The notes beneath the pieces are model-generated. The model saw nothing but the letters and a program-made list of their open reading frames with translations, made no database searches and was not told the DNA's origin. A stretch of DNA of 64,000 nt from Haematobia irritans. Its lineage: Eukaryota; Arthropoda; Insecta; Diptera; Muscidae. The DNA lies in NCBI RefSeq assembly GCF_050003625.1, contig NC_134399.1, forward strand, positions 220,652,975-220,716,974, given 5' to 3'. A program made the position numbers and the translations under genes. Shown in pieces: positions 46,551-58,400 of the stretch; position 1 is the stretch's first letter, and each line of letters starts with the position of its first letter.

Positions 46551-47483
46551 AAGGGTGATTCTTTTGAGGTTAGGATTTTCATGCATTAGTATTTGACAGA
46601 TCACGTGGGATTTCAGACATGGTGTCAAAGAGAAAGATGCTCAGTATGCTTTGACATTTCATCATGAATAGACTTACTAACGAGCAACGCTTGCAAATCA
46701 TTGAATTTTATTACCAAAATCAGTGTTCGGTTCGAAATGTGTTTATCGACAAATTTTGTTCAGCGATGAGGCTCATTTCTGGTTGAATGGCTACGTAAAT
46801 AAGCAAAATTGCCGCATTTGGAGTGAAGAGCAACCAGAAGCCGTTCAAGAACTGCCCATGCATCCCGAAAAATGCACTGTTTGGTGTGGTTTGTACGCTG
46901 GTGGAATCATTGGACCGTATTTTTTCAAAGATGCTGTTGGACGCAACGTTACGGTGAATGGCGATCGCTATCGTTCGATGCTAACAAACTTTTTGTTGCC
47001 AAAAATGGAAGAACTGAACTTGGTTGACATGTGGTTTCAACAAGATGGCGCTACATGCCACACAGCTCGCGATTCTATGGCCATTTTGAGGGAAAACTTC
47101 GGAGAACAATTCATCTCAAGAAATGGACCGGTAAGTTGGCCACCAAGATCATGCGATTTGACGCCTTTAGACTATTTTTTGTGGGGCTACGTCAAGTCTA
47201 AAGTCTACAGAAATAAGCCAGCAACTATTCCAGCTTTGGAAGACAACATTTCCGAAGAAATTCGGGCTATTCCGGCCGAAATGCTCGAAAAAGTTGCCCA
47301 AAATTGGACTTTCCGAATGGACCACCTAAGACGCAGCCGCGGTCAACATTTAAATGAAATTATCTTCAAAAAGTAAATGTCATGGACCAATCTAACGTTT
47401 CAAATAAAGAACCGATGAGATTTTGCAAATTTTATGCGTTTTTTTTAAAAAAAAAGTTATCAAGCTCTTAACAAATCACCCTT
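46551..47483 (+). mobile_element. DD41D mariner-like element, internally deleted copy 3
   Basis: 933 bp, ends 'aagggtgatt' and 'aatcaccctt', flanked by TA at 46549-46550 and 47484-47485. Its deletion joins 'QNQCSVRNV' codons to the 'YRQILFSDEAH' region, different from copies 1 and 2. Confidence 0.92.
46664..47376 (+). pseudogene. Mariner transposase remnant, copy 3
   Basis: ATG at 46664 starts 'MNRLTNEQRLQIIEFYYQNQ', but the frame shifts at the deletion. The catalytic half from 'YRQILFSDEAHFWLNG' to 'LNEIIFKK' is open, with the DD41D residues kept. The missing part is the bipartite DNA-binding domain, so it is not a functional transposase. Confidence 0.87.
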
Positions 47484-48156
47484 TACAAAAATGTTTCGCA
47501 TGAGTGCAATTATTAGGTGCCTTTATAGATCAATTTAGAACGACGCCAATAAGGGACCCTCCAAACAATCAGAAAAAGTGCATTTTAAGATAGTTGTAAA
47601 AGAATCATTGTGGTCGAGTAAAACACGTTTAGATATTTATTAATTTGATTAAACATTTACAAATTCTTCAAAATATAACATTTATACCACTATCACATTA
47701 CATTTAACATAATTTTTGGCATTAATGATGATGTTGAGTTACAAGTAGCGAGTTACATGTTGCTGCGTCTATCAACAAGTGTTTTTATTCCATGGAGGCA
47801 GCGTGTCTGTAAAATATCTGAAAAACAATCACTTTATTCCATTTGGAAAATCACCAAATTGTTCACCAATATACCTTTCACAATTTTAAGCGTATAATCT
47901 ATGTTTTCAGAACTTTATTTTCGTTTTTATTTAATTAAAATATAACAAGCTGGTTGCGCTTGGCGTTTCACAAAAAAATGGCTTTTTTAACAGTAGGGAT
48001 GGCAAATTACTTGCATGTACTTTTTGATGTACCTTTTCATGATGGTTGAAGTGACATTTACGAGTCTGTGGTAACGATGAGGTTGAAATGGAACTTTGAA
48101 ATGCTGGCAGGGACTGTTCAAATCGTACAGTTCAACTATACTTTTATTTAGACGAC

Positions 48157-49270
48157 TCCCAATAAACACAAACATTTGAACAATGCTAAATTTCAACTAC
48201 TTTTCAAACATTTTTTCAAAGGATTAGGGTAATATTCAAGTTGAGAAAATCGCGTTCTCAATAAAAAGCAGACATTGCCCTCAACAGTGAAATTCAACAC
48301 ATTAGCAATAATATCTCAAGTGTTATCCTCAAATTGAAATGCATCGCTACTCAATAATTTGTCAAACAATTTTCGATGCGAGTCAAATTCAAAATTAACA
48401 TCGTTGCAAATACTTTTCAACCTAAATTTGTATGAATGATATACCCACTTCAAATCGAAAGCCAAAGCCAAAATTCTGTGAATTTTGTATAATTTATTCA
48501 TTTTCATCAAAATAAAATATATAATAATACACTACACTACATAATACACTATAATACCAATTGATAAACAATAATCTTATTAAACATAATTGGTTGCACT
48601 TGTAATGTTTCTGGATACTTCTTCTTGTCGATAAGCCACTCATTTTTCATTGGTCAGCTTCTTAATGTTTGCAAGAATGTAGCATCCAAAGATTTTAGTT
48701 TTCTGCAAAGAGATTTAAATTTAGTGACTTCTTTAAAGTGTTGATTTAATTTTTCATATTGACGTACCAATTATTATAAACTATTTGAAGCAGTTCCAGT
48801 TAATTGTCCACCATTTTTCATCGGTCTGCTTTTTAATGTTTTCAAGAACGTAGAATCCATAATTTTAGTATTTTGCAAAGAGATATACATTTAGTGACTT
48901 CCTCAAAGTTTTATTTCATTTTTTATTTTCACTTACCTATTTTTATAAACTATTTGGTTATTTGTCTAAAATTTTCCATTTTTTTATTTCTTGCAATTGA
49001 CCACGTTGCACAAATAAGTATTGAAAACCACATGGTTTTTTCGTTGCATTTTGGGGGTAGTGTTTTGTCAAAGTTTTCTCATAGTATCTTCAACACCTTT
49101 TCAAAGATTTCGTCAACATTTTGGCAAATTGGAAGTAATTCGCAAACAATTTGAAGATGTATTGAAGATGAGCTATTTCAAGTCAAGTTGAATTTATGTT
49201 GAAAATTATATTTACCCTCAAACTGAAAAGTTGTTGCATTTGAAAAACGCTCATCCTGTGTTTATTGGGA
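48157..49270. mobile_element. 1.1-kb element with TCCCAATAAACACA inverted ends
   Basis: Left end 'tcccaataaacaca' and right end 'tgtgtttattggga' are exact inverted repeats of 14 bp. The interior contains a duplicated block of about 140 bp (48640-48780 and 48810-48945; a third relative at 51660-51800). The left end also occurs at 50372. No target duplication or protein was recognised, so the class is open. Confidence 0.55.
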
Positions 49271-49329
49271 TTTTATGAGCCTTCCAGACTTTAAGTTTTT
49301 CCGGTCGGAATGTCTGTGTTTGTAACGAA

Positions 49330-49600
49330 ACTTGTGGCCGAACTCTAAGAATTGTCAGACGCAAGTAAAATACGATAAATGTGATATCGATCCCATGAAC
49401 AAGCAGCAAAATCGATCCCTGTCAACATTTTTTGAATTTGACGGCACTTCTGAGAATCCCCACCACTTCGAAAACAGTCGTATACGATATCCAAAATTCA
49501 ACAAAACTGCCTTTTTAGATAAATTTAGAACGACGTCAATAAGAGCCGCCTCAAATTCAAAGAATCATTGGAAAAAATCTGAAAACTAACACTTTATTCC
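49330..49600. repeat. Repeat R, partial copy
   Basis: 'caacattttttgaatttga', 'cacttctgagaatcccc' and 'gtcgtatacgatatc' repeat the start of R copy b, which follows directly at 49610. Tandem partial copy. Confidence 0.5.
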
Positions 49601-49609
49601 ATTTGGAAA

Positions 49610-52370
49610 GTCGAAAATTGTGCACCAACCCTGCCAACATTTTTTGAATTTGGGGGCGCTTCTGAGAATCCCCACTACGTCGAAAACAATCATATACGAC
49701 ATCAAAAACTCGTCGGAAAAGCGCCGTCACTATTGAGAAGTTGTACCACGCCAAGTTACTACGAAAAAGTTTCTCATCAGTGCAATTACTAGGTGCCTAT
49801 TTAGATCAATTTCGAAGGACGACAATAAGAACCCCTGTAAACTATCAGAAAAATTGCATTTTAAGGTAATTGTAGAAGAATCATTGTGGTCAAGTAAAAC
49901 ACGATTGTGTAGATGTTTATTGATTTGATTAAACATTTATAATTTCTTATAAATATAACATTTTTCGGTTTATCTCATCACATTTAACATAATTTTTTGC
50001 ATGATGTTGAGTTTTAAGTAGCAAGTTACATATTGCAGCGTCTATCAGCCAGTTTGTTTGTTTTCGATGGAGACAGCGTGCCTGGAAAAATATTTGAAAA
50101 ACGATCACTTTATTCTATTTGGAAAGTCGAAATTGTTCACCATATACCTTTCACAATTTTAAGCGTCATATCTATGTTTTCAGAACTTTATTTTCGTTTT
50201 TATTTAAATAAAATATAACAAGCTGGTTGCGCTTGGCGTTTCACAAAAAATAAAATGGCTCTTCTAACTAGTGTTGGGAAAGTAACGAGTATTTGATTGC
50301 AAGTACTCGTTACTGACTAATCTTTTGAGTACTCGTTACAGTTAAATGAGTACTCAATATCTACAATACAATCCCAATAAACACAAACGTTTGAAAAATG
50401 CTAAAATTCATCTGTTTTTCAAACAATTAGGGAATATTTATAATATTCGATCATTACAGAACTTACTGGAATTTTCGTTCGCCTCGAGACGAAAGAAACG
50501 TCAAAAATCACTCGTTGATATCTCGAGAACTAGAGTCCGTTGAATCACAATTGTTTCGGTGGTCGATAGTAAATCATAAAGGATGAGTCCATGGCAAAGT
50601 TGGAGGATTTGTAGCAAATATATATAAAGTTATTTTAGTTTCACTCTAGACGAACGATTCGTCGCGGGACGATTTTGAGTTTCATGAACAGGCAGTTATT
50701 TTTTGCTACAAGAACAATGTTTTTATTATTTTACCCATTATATATTCAACACGACCATAAAAAAGTTCACAGGATCAAATAGAAATTCCCATAACCATTC
50801 AATTGGTTACGATAACCAATGCCGATAAATTTGGTTTTATGTCGTATAAAATTGTTGAGCTAACCACCAGCATGGGAATCAACAAATGGTTGGTACAACC
50901 AAAAGTTGAGTAAACTAATAGAATCTTAGTCAAATTATGGGACGCGCTTAAGGCAGTTGTTGCAAACAAATAACTATTAATATCAACATCGACATGTTAG
51001 ATGATATGACGCTACATAATTTGCAAAACGGGGAACAGCGTCACTAAATGTACTTAATAATAGTCCGCAATAAATTGAATAGTTTATCCCATAGAATAGA
51101 ATTTGGCTTAAGGTAAGTATCGCACCGATTTATAAAAAAGGAATATTACAAAAGTTTCCATAAAGTTTGCAGGCTTCATACACCAACCAACACAAATACT
51201 TTTATTGTATTAAGCACATAAAATTCTAGAACTACTTCAGAGATCTGTATTTATATCTAGAGACTTAAGGAGGACATTTCTGGTAAGTATAAGTCTATGA
51301 ATTATAATTTTATATTTATAAAAACTGTAATATGTACGTACATGCATAATATATGAAAATTGAATTATATAATCTCAATATAATCTGCCCTTTTCATTTA
51401 ATATTGGAATTTGGTAAGTATATCTATCACCAACAAACCATATAAATAACAACCAATTTCTCATATCCGAAACGAATGCTTTCGTTCGACTAGGATTCCC
51501 ACAACAGCTGAATAATAATAAAATAATTATCCCAAAACAGCTGGCGAATAATTCGGTTGAGGCAACGAATTTATTTTCTAGGTGTAGTTAGTAGATATGG
51601 AAAAGGATAGATTATCCATCCATTGGTTGCACTTGAAAGATTTGTGGAAAATTGCACTTGTCGATGAGACACCATATTTTTTCATCGATCAGCTTCTGAA
51701 TGCTTCCAAAAATGTGTCATCCAAAGATATTAGTTTTCTGCAAATAAATATGCGTTTAGAGACTTCTTTAACATTTCATTCCATTTTAACTTACCAAATA
51801 TAATTTCAAATAATTTCCAAACAGTTCCATCCAGATATTTTTAATTTGATATTTATATTTAAGCCATTTAAAATTGTTCATTAATATGCAGGCAATTTGA
51901 AATAAAATACTCTGGAAAATACTAATTTTACTAATACATATAAAATAGATACACATACATAATACATGTAAGTAAACAAAACAATACTATCAAATAAAAA
52001 AATCGGTTCTGCAAAAGGCGGTCAAACAAAAATTGACGCCTTTCAAAGTTGTTACGCCGTTTATCAGTGATGCCAACTCCCGAAATGCAAAAAGCACCAA
52101 ATATATATTATTAACTGTTGGGAAAGAAAATATTATTAAAAATTATACAAATGGTCTTTTTTGAATTTTTTATTAAAGTAACGAGTAGTAACGAGTACTC
52201 AATTCAAAAGTAACGAGTAGTAACGAGTAGTCAAAAGTAATCAAAATTTCCAACATTACTTCTAACAGTAGTGATGGCAAAATACTTGTGGTGACATTTA
52301 CGAGTCTGTGGTAGCGATGAGGATGAAATTGAACTTTGAAATGCTGGCAGGGAATATACCTTTTACAATT
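49610..52370. repeat. Repeat R, copy b (split by a hAT-type element)
   Basis: 49610-50268 and 52259-52370 are collinear with R copy a. The TA at 49760-49761 is the unoccupied counterpart of the mariner copy 3 insertion. A further diverged piece follows at 52440-52640 ('atggctcttgtaacaatagtgatgg'). Confidence 0.6.
50269..52258. mobile_element. 1990-bp non-autonomous hAT-type element, CTTCTAAC target duplication
   Basis: The ends TAGTGTTGGGAAAGT and the complement of AAATTTCCAACATTA are imperfect inverted repeats. The flanks CTTCTAAC at 50261-50268 and 52259-52266 are identical 8-mers. Sub-terminal 'agtaacgagta' or 'tactcgttac' words cluster near both ends (50292-50342 and 52183-52231), as transposase-binding repeats do in hAT elements. 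There is no transposase frame. An end of the TCCCAATAAACACA family sits inside at 50372. Confidence 0.8.
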
Positions 52371-52640
52371 TTAAGCGTAATAACTATGTTTTCAGGACTT
52401 CATTTTCGTTTTTATGTAAATAAATTATAAGAAGCTAGTTGCTCATAAAATATAAAATGGCTCTTGTAACAATAGTGATGGCAAAATACTTTCATGTACA
52501 TTTTGTACTTTTTGATACGCTTGCTCCATCACAGTTGGCGATTGTTGTAGTGTCACTTACGAGTCTGAAAATGGATGAAATGGAACATTAAAATGCTGGT
52601 AGTGTTAATGCGGTTTGCAGACTATAAGTTTATGAGATCC

Positions 52641-53639
52641 AGCACACCAGTTTGTTTGATGTTATGATTTAATTTTAATACAATATATTTTCTAGACTAC
52701 CTTATGTTTTTATTTCCCCAGCAAAAAAAGAGCTTCCAAAAAAGTAGTTTGGATCCCCAATCTGTGATCCGGAAGTAGTGCAAACTTGGATCATCTCCAA
52801 TGAATTTTACATGGGCTTGTCATAGGACGGAAGTACTCCCTTTTTGGATCCTTTGCATTGCTTTAGAAGTTGTGCCCTGGAAGTTAATTTGAATGAATAA
52901 ATTTAAAAAGCGAAAAAAATTTTTTTTTTTCAACCAATTTCACTTTTTTTCATCCATATGTTTTAAACAATAGCAGAAAATATTTGTTATTTCAAGAAGC
53001 ATTGACTACTATACCCTTTCCAGTAGACATTTTGCTGTTTTAGCAAGTGTTTGTGCCGTGTCTACTAACAATTTTCTTTGGGTGTATTCGAAATAATGTT
53101 GTTGCCACGTGATATATGCTGTGATGTTTAGGACAACAAGAGGATCAAATAAAAATATCACAATTTTGTTTTGTATAAATAAAAAATTCATTAAATTACA
53201 TTTTATTTAAATAAAATTTCATAAGAACATACAAATGATAAATATGATTTCGAACAAAATTAATAGGGCATCCCTATGAGTTTAAAGAATAATAACGATA
53301 TTTTATCAAAACTAAAAAATCTAAAATAAAAATTAACCTATTTTTTATTTTTTTTTATTTTGTAAAATAAAAAATCCAGCCAAGCTGCAATTATTTTATG
53401 CTTAGTATGAGAACTAAACTGAATTTGGTAATGGCACACATTAATAATTATTATTATCTTTTTAAATCTCAAAATTAAGATATTCTCACATAAAAAAGTG
53501 ACGACTGAAATATGTATGCCGTGTCTTAGGACATGACAATTCATGTTAAAAACATATATGTATGTAAAATGAGTAATTCACATGACTTCATGACTTTGCC
53601 ATAGCTTAAACATTTAAATATTCTTGAGGTACGTATTTC
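52641..53639 (-). other. 3' flank of gene B and intergenic spacer
   Basis: 52735-52890 contains a diverged small repeat ('cagcaaaaaaagagcttcc'). A minus-strand AATAAA lies at 53349-53344, about 290 nt after the gene B stop, a candidate poly(A) signal. Otherwise empty. Confidence 0.35.
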
Positions 53640-55493
53640 TTAAATCCTACTTATGGGGTTGTTTTCGACTGTAGTGGTGTTACTATGGACACTGTTTACA
53701 TTGGTGGGTCCGGAATGAATTGAATTCGAATAATGGTAGATATGTCCGCTACTTAAATTATGAACTGCTGAAGTTGATTGCGGTTGTGATACTGCAACAT
53801 TGTTGTTAAAGCTATGAGAGGTTCCTGCCATAGAATATGATGGTAAGTACGAAGTAGAATTTACTGATGAGCAAGTTGCAGGAAGCGTTGATGATCCTGT
53901 ACCATTATTCAGGGGTACAATTTTTATATTTGGAGGTAAACGTATTACTCGTAATGGGTTTTGCAAATTATTAGGTGGCGATGATGAAACTACCGATGGA
54001 TTAAGTAAATTCGTCGTGGGAATACACTTCAATGTAGGTTTCTCAATAGTTTCCTCAGTTAGCTGTTTTTCTCTAATATAATTCTCCACCACAATGTCAT
54101 CGTCTTCCATTAGTATTACACTATCGTCTGGATCCTGTGACCATTGTTCTTGTTTAATTGCTATTGGCTTATCCGTAAAACGCAGTTGGAAATTCCTTAT
54201 TGAGACAACTGACAAATCATTCTTGCAACCGAATTCACAACGAATTTTCAATTTATTCACTGTGTGAATATTTCGGTAGTGGTCTTGGGCTAATTGCAAT
54301 GAATCAAGGGGACTGTTGCACCATTCGCAAAAATATTTGAGTACAAAATTGTGGTATCTTTTCAAGTGGGAAATGAAGGCATCACTCTTCATACCCCGCT
54401 CTTCACAACAAAAACAATTGCGCAAGGTGGAAAAAGACAAACATTCGTTGGCAAATACCACGGATAGACTGAAATAAATTTGACCATTTTCTTGGATGAG
54501 ATTGATGGTAGGTACATCGCGTGCAGCATGTTCTTGGCGGATGTGGAGAGCTATTTTGGAGCGAGTATAGTGATGCGTGTAGCAAGCACCACATATGAAA
54601 AAGCTGCCATCTGAATGATTTCGTATGTGATTTAAAACTTCATCCCATTGTTGACACCTTTCTATGTGGAAATCGCAGTGACAACAATTAAATGTACTTC
54701 CCTTTATATTGTGTGTATCACGAACGTGTTGGTACAATATTTCAGAGTCGGTAGTGGCAAAGTCACAGTTACCAGTGAAACATTTCTTTTTGAGTTTACG
54801 ATTAATAGCTCTGGGATAATCTTCAAGCCAAGTGGAGTACAAAACAGATACCAGCCAACTATATTTCAATGATTTCGATTCATTTAATTCCATTTCCTTT
54901 AGTCGCTCGTCCAGCTTATTCAAAAAGTCGACCATGAATTCCATACGGTCCACTAGCAATTGATTTTGTATGATTACGGAATACGAAAAATTCACATGGA
55001 AAGGAATGACTTCGAGGCGCATTGGTCCCAATGCTATGTGAACATTTCCAGCATGATCAAAAGTTTCTTGCTTGGTTCTAAACGTTGAGGGACAATGAAA
55101 ACAAATGTATGTGTGACTTCGGTGATTCTCGAAATGCCATTGGAATTGCTCCAAAGGTAGTACTGTGGAGCAATGGGGGCACTGACACTCAAAACAACAA
55201 TGTTTTCTTCGCATATGATGCAACCATAAATCGTAGTTTGAAAAGAATCCTCCACATGAATGCTCTGGACAGTGGTATAGACAATCAGGAGTCACACCCG
55301 TTTTCTGGGTTAATTTACGTATACGGTTCGCAACTATCTCTTCTTGACACTTAATTAGATCAGCAGCATTTGGTTTAATATCTTGGTCCATGGGCATTGA
55401 TGTTTCACGAATAACTGAATTCAAAGTGGGCTCAACTTCTATAACGGGAACTTCTTGGGAAATCGTAAATGGCTGGAGATTGTGAAGAAAATC
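53640..55493 (-). CDS. Gene B exon 5
   Basis: Acceptor 'ttcttttag' then GATTTTCT, frame 0. Fingers include 'CPEHSCGGFFSNYDLWLHH', 'CQCPHCSTVLP', 'YICFHCPSTF', 'CFTGNCDF', 'FNCCHCDFHI', 'FICGACYTHH', 'CFCCEERGMKSD' and 'YFCEWCNSP'. The tail after 'EDDDIV' is only about 150 residues, against over 600 in gene A. The stop is at 53640-53642. Confidence 0.92.
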   Translation of the reverse strand, partial: DFLHNLQPFTISQEVPVIEVEPTLNSVIRETSMPMDQDIKPNAADLIKCQEEIVANRIRKLTQKTGVTPDCLYHCPEHSCGGFFSNYDLWLHHMRRKHCCFECQCPHCSTVLPLEQFQWHFENHRSHTYICFHCPSTFRTKQETFDHAGNVHIALGPMRLEVIPFHVNFSYSVIIQNQLLVDRMEFMVDFLNKLDERLKEMELNESKSLKYSWLVSVLYSTWLEDYPRAINRKLKKKCFTGNCDFATTDSEILYQHVRDTHNIKGSTFNCCHCDFHIERCQQWDEVLNHIRNHSDGSFFICGACYTHHYTRSKIALHIRQEHAARDVPTINLIQENGQIYFSLSVVFANECLSFSTLRNCFCCEERGMKSDAFISHLKRYHNFVLKYFCEWCNSPLDSLQLAQDHYRNIHTVNKLKIRCEFGCKNDLSVVSIRNFQLRFTDKPIAIKQEQWSQDPDDSVILMEDDDIVVENYIREKQLTEETIEKPTLKCIPTTNLLNPSVVSSSPPNNLQNPLRVIRLPPNIKIVPLNNGTGSSTLPATCSSVNSTSYLPSYSMAGTSHSFNNNVAVSQPQSTSAVHNLSSGHIYHYSNSIHSGPTNVNSVHSNTTTVENNPISRI

Positions 55494-58400
55494 CTAAAAG
55501 AAAATTTTTATTAAATGCAAGTGCTGTGGTAGAGCTTAGTGTCAGATTTATTTGGTAGAAGAAAAAAATTACCTCGCCTTCTATTGCTGGTTTGTTATGA
55601 CTACAAATATATGGCAAATCTTCAGGATGTTTTATGGCCACATGTTTTCTCATTAGCAGCTCATCACAATCTCTCATCGAGCAATAAATACAAGAAGAAT
55701 ATTTTAAAGGCATTTGCAGTTGAATTCTATGATCCATTCTAATATGGTTTTCCAGAATATTCGAATGATAAAATGATTTATTATTGCAATCTGAAAACAA
55801 AAAAAAAAAATCCCGATTATTCCATATTTAAAAAAAAGTACAAAGAATATGGTCATTTGGGCCACTTATTTCTTCCTGTGTAAAATAATACTTACATATA
55901 CATTGCAGCTTTTTCACATTTTCGGCAATTTTATCGTTCAGATTTTGATATTTGTGTGTGGTTGGATCAACGCCATGACCTTTGTATACTCGACAATTTT
56001 CCAATATATTCGAATGATTAGCTTCTTGATGGAGCACCACATTATACGGCTCGCAACTGCGGTAACAACATATCGAACATTGATATATCATGTGTAGATG
56101 ATGTTCTTGTATATGATCTACAAGTTGTTGTGGCGTTCGGTATGGACCTTCTGAATTGATACAATAGGCACACTGCAAATAATCATCAGGTATCATCACG
56201 ATATCCTGATTTCCATGATCTTCCAAATGGTTCAACATTTCATTTGGAGAATCAGTTGAATAATAACAATCGTCAGCTAAGCATTTAAACAATCCCAAAT
56301 ACTTTACGTTCAAGGGATAGTCACGATAGTTTGATCTATAGGAATAGGTCTTGTTTGGGCATACTTTAGCTTCCATAGGTATAGGTCTGGGAGGAGGTGG
56401 AGATGAAGCGCTTGGTATATGCCCAATGTCCAAAGGTTCGTCTTTAAGAATTTTGGGAATATGCTTACCAGCAAAAGAATTTTGCCCATCACCACTACAT
56501 ACATTCGATTTATCCATATGCACTATGGTCATGGGAACTGATATATTACTGGTGTTTGGTGAATCGTCATGCATAGCTTTAAGTTGTTTGTTTAATTGCA
56601 TCGTTATTGGATCAACTAGTTCGTCTTCGTTAACAGCCTCATTGCAGACTGGTATGTTATCATCAATATTCGCGTGCATTTCAGAGGATGTGTTTTCAAG
56701 TTTCACTGAATCATTTGGGACATTCGTCAATGTTGGGGACATGTCCCTATTACTTTCATTGCCAAGCACTTCCTTCGGCTTACCATTTGATATATCAGGT
56801 CCATCGTTTATAGCTACCAATATACATTTTCCAACATTATTTGCATTAGCTTGCCTTTCATCGTGGTGTTCCCTTAGATGCTTCAATATATTAGCTTCGT
56901 TCAGCTGAACAAAATTACAAATGGTGCAGTAATGCAAATAGATGACCATACTATTGGGTGGATAGCGATATAAAATTTGAAGATTAGATGATTTACATGG
57001 TTTATGTTGCAATTGATGAGATTCAATATGGACACGATATGGTTGTTCTAATTGACAATTGGAACATTGGTAGGCATATTCTCCGGTGTGCGTAGAAAAA
57101 TGATTGTATAGTTTCATAAAGGGTTCTGTTATTTCGTCATCGCAAAAAGGACATTTCACGGTATAACGAATGAAACCAGATTTTGTGCTACTTGCAACTG
57201 CTTTGGCAAATTGAGTATTTATGCAGAGATCATCTAACTGTGACCAAGTCAGTCTCGAGACGTAGGATTCGGATTTATGTTTTTTTATGTAATGATTTGT
57301 CAAGTCGGAAGGTTTAGAACTGCATAAGGCACAGAATGACGTATTTCTTTCAGTCATTTCACAGTCATTGTTACGTTTCTTTGGCTTAGCTGCCTTCCTA
57401 CCAGCCTTCGTAGAAGTTTTCGTAGGATTCTCCTCCGATTCAATATTGGTTGTCTTCGATGCAACTAATTGTACATTTAGAACAGGATTTTCCGTTGTAT
57501 TGTCTTGATGCCGTGACATTGTGTGCTTTCGAATTTCCTGCTCCGTGAGTCTTGTAACTACTACCATGGGTTGCTTTTCAATGATTTCTTTATAGCGCTG
57601 ACACTCATTATCATCATCTTCATCGTCGATTCTATAATTTTGTCTCTTTCTGATGGAAATAGACTGAATTTCTTCATCGTCAGAATCTGAATGCAGCACT
57701 AGAGATGTTGATACATTACCATTAGACGCACTTTGTCTTCTTTTTCTTCCGTCCGAATTGCATTTGTCAAGAGTTTTTCTCCTCTTAGCGATGGGAGATT
57801 TAACGGAGAACTCATTCGTCGTTGATTGTGATGAGCTAAGTTCGCCATCATCTAACGAGCTCAATTGTTCCGTTATAGCCGTTCTGGCATGCATACTTGA
57901 GCGCCTCCGACCTCCTATTGTCTTTGGAATGTAGTCTTGTAAGTCATCAAATCCTTTGACCGTACACTCAAGACTCTTAAAAACTCGATTCGTTCTTCCA
58001 ATTTTTTGATCTTCTATAGATTTTTCTTTTGATTTCTTCTTGGGGCTTGTCGTCGGCAATGGTGTAGTATCCATTGATTTGTCATCGTTCTTAGGGGATT
58101 TGGGGCTACTATGTGTTGTTGAATTACACTTAAGAGTCTCGTTTTTGGATCCCCACATAGATTCTATTTTACTTCCATAAGGTTTCAGAGTATCTAAAAG
58201 TATGGAGCGAATTTCTTCAGTTTTTTTCAGAGAATCACGTTTTGTTGCACTATCAAGTGCCTCTTGAAGGCGCTTTTCTTCTTCTTGTTGTCTTTTATCG
58301 GCTTCGATGCGTTTTCTTTCGATTTCTTGCCGTTCCTTTATCTCTTGCTCTAATTTCTCTCGTTCTTTCCTTTGTTTGTACTCCAAGTAGGTGATGCTAC

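Larger units (their letters stand above)
46380..48156. repeat. Dispersed repeat R, copy a (split by mariner copy 3)
   Basis: 46380-46550 and 47484-48156 match 49610-50268 and 52259-52370 collinearly ('ccaacattttttgaatttg', 'gtcggaaaagcgccgtcac', 'gaatcattgtggtc', 'gctggttgcgcttggcg'). The mariner at 46551-47483 interrupts it at the base pair where copy b has a plain TA. The repeat is non-coding as far as I can see. Confidence 0.65.

Noticed and set aside
56351..56908. 185-codon plus-strand frame
   Set aside because: Shadow of the long gene B exon 3 on the opposite strand; no recognisable domain.
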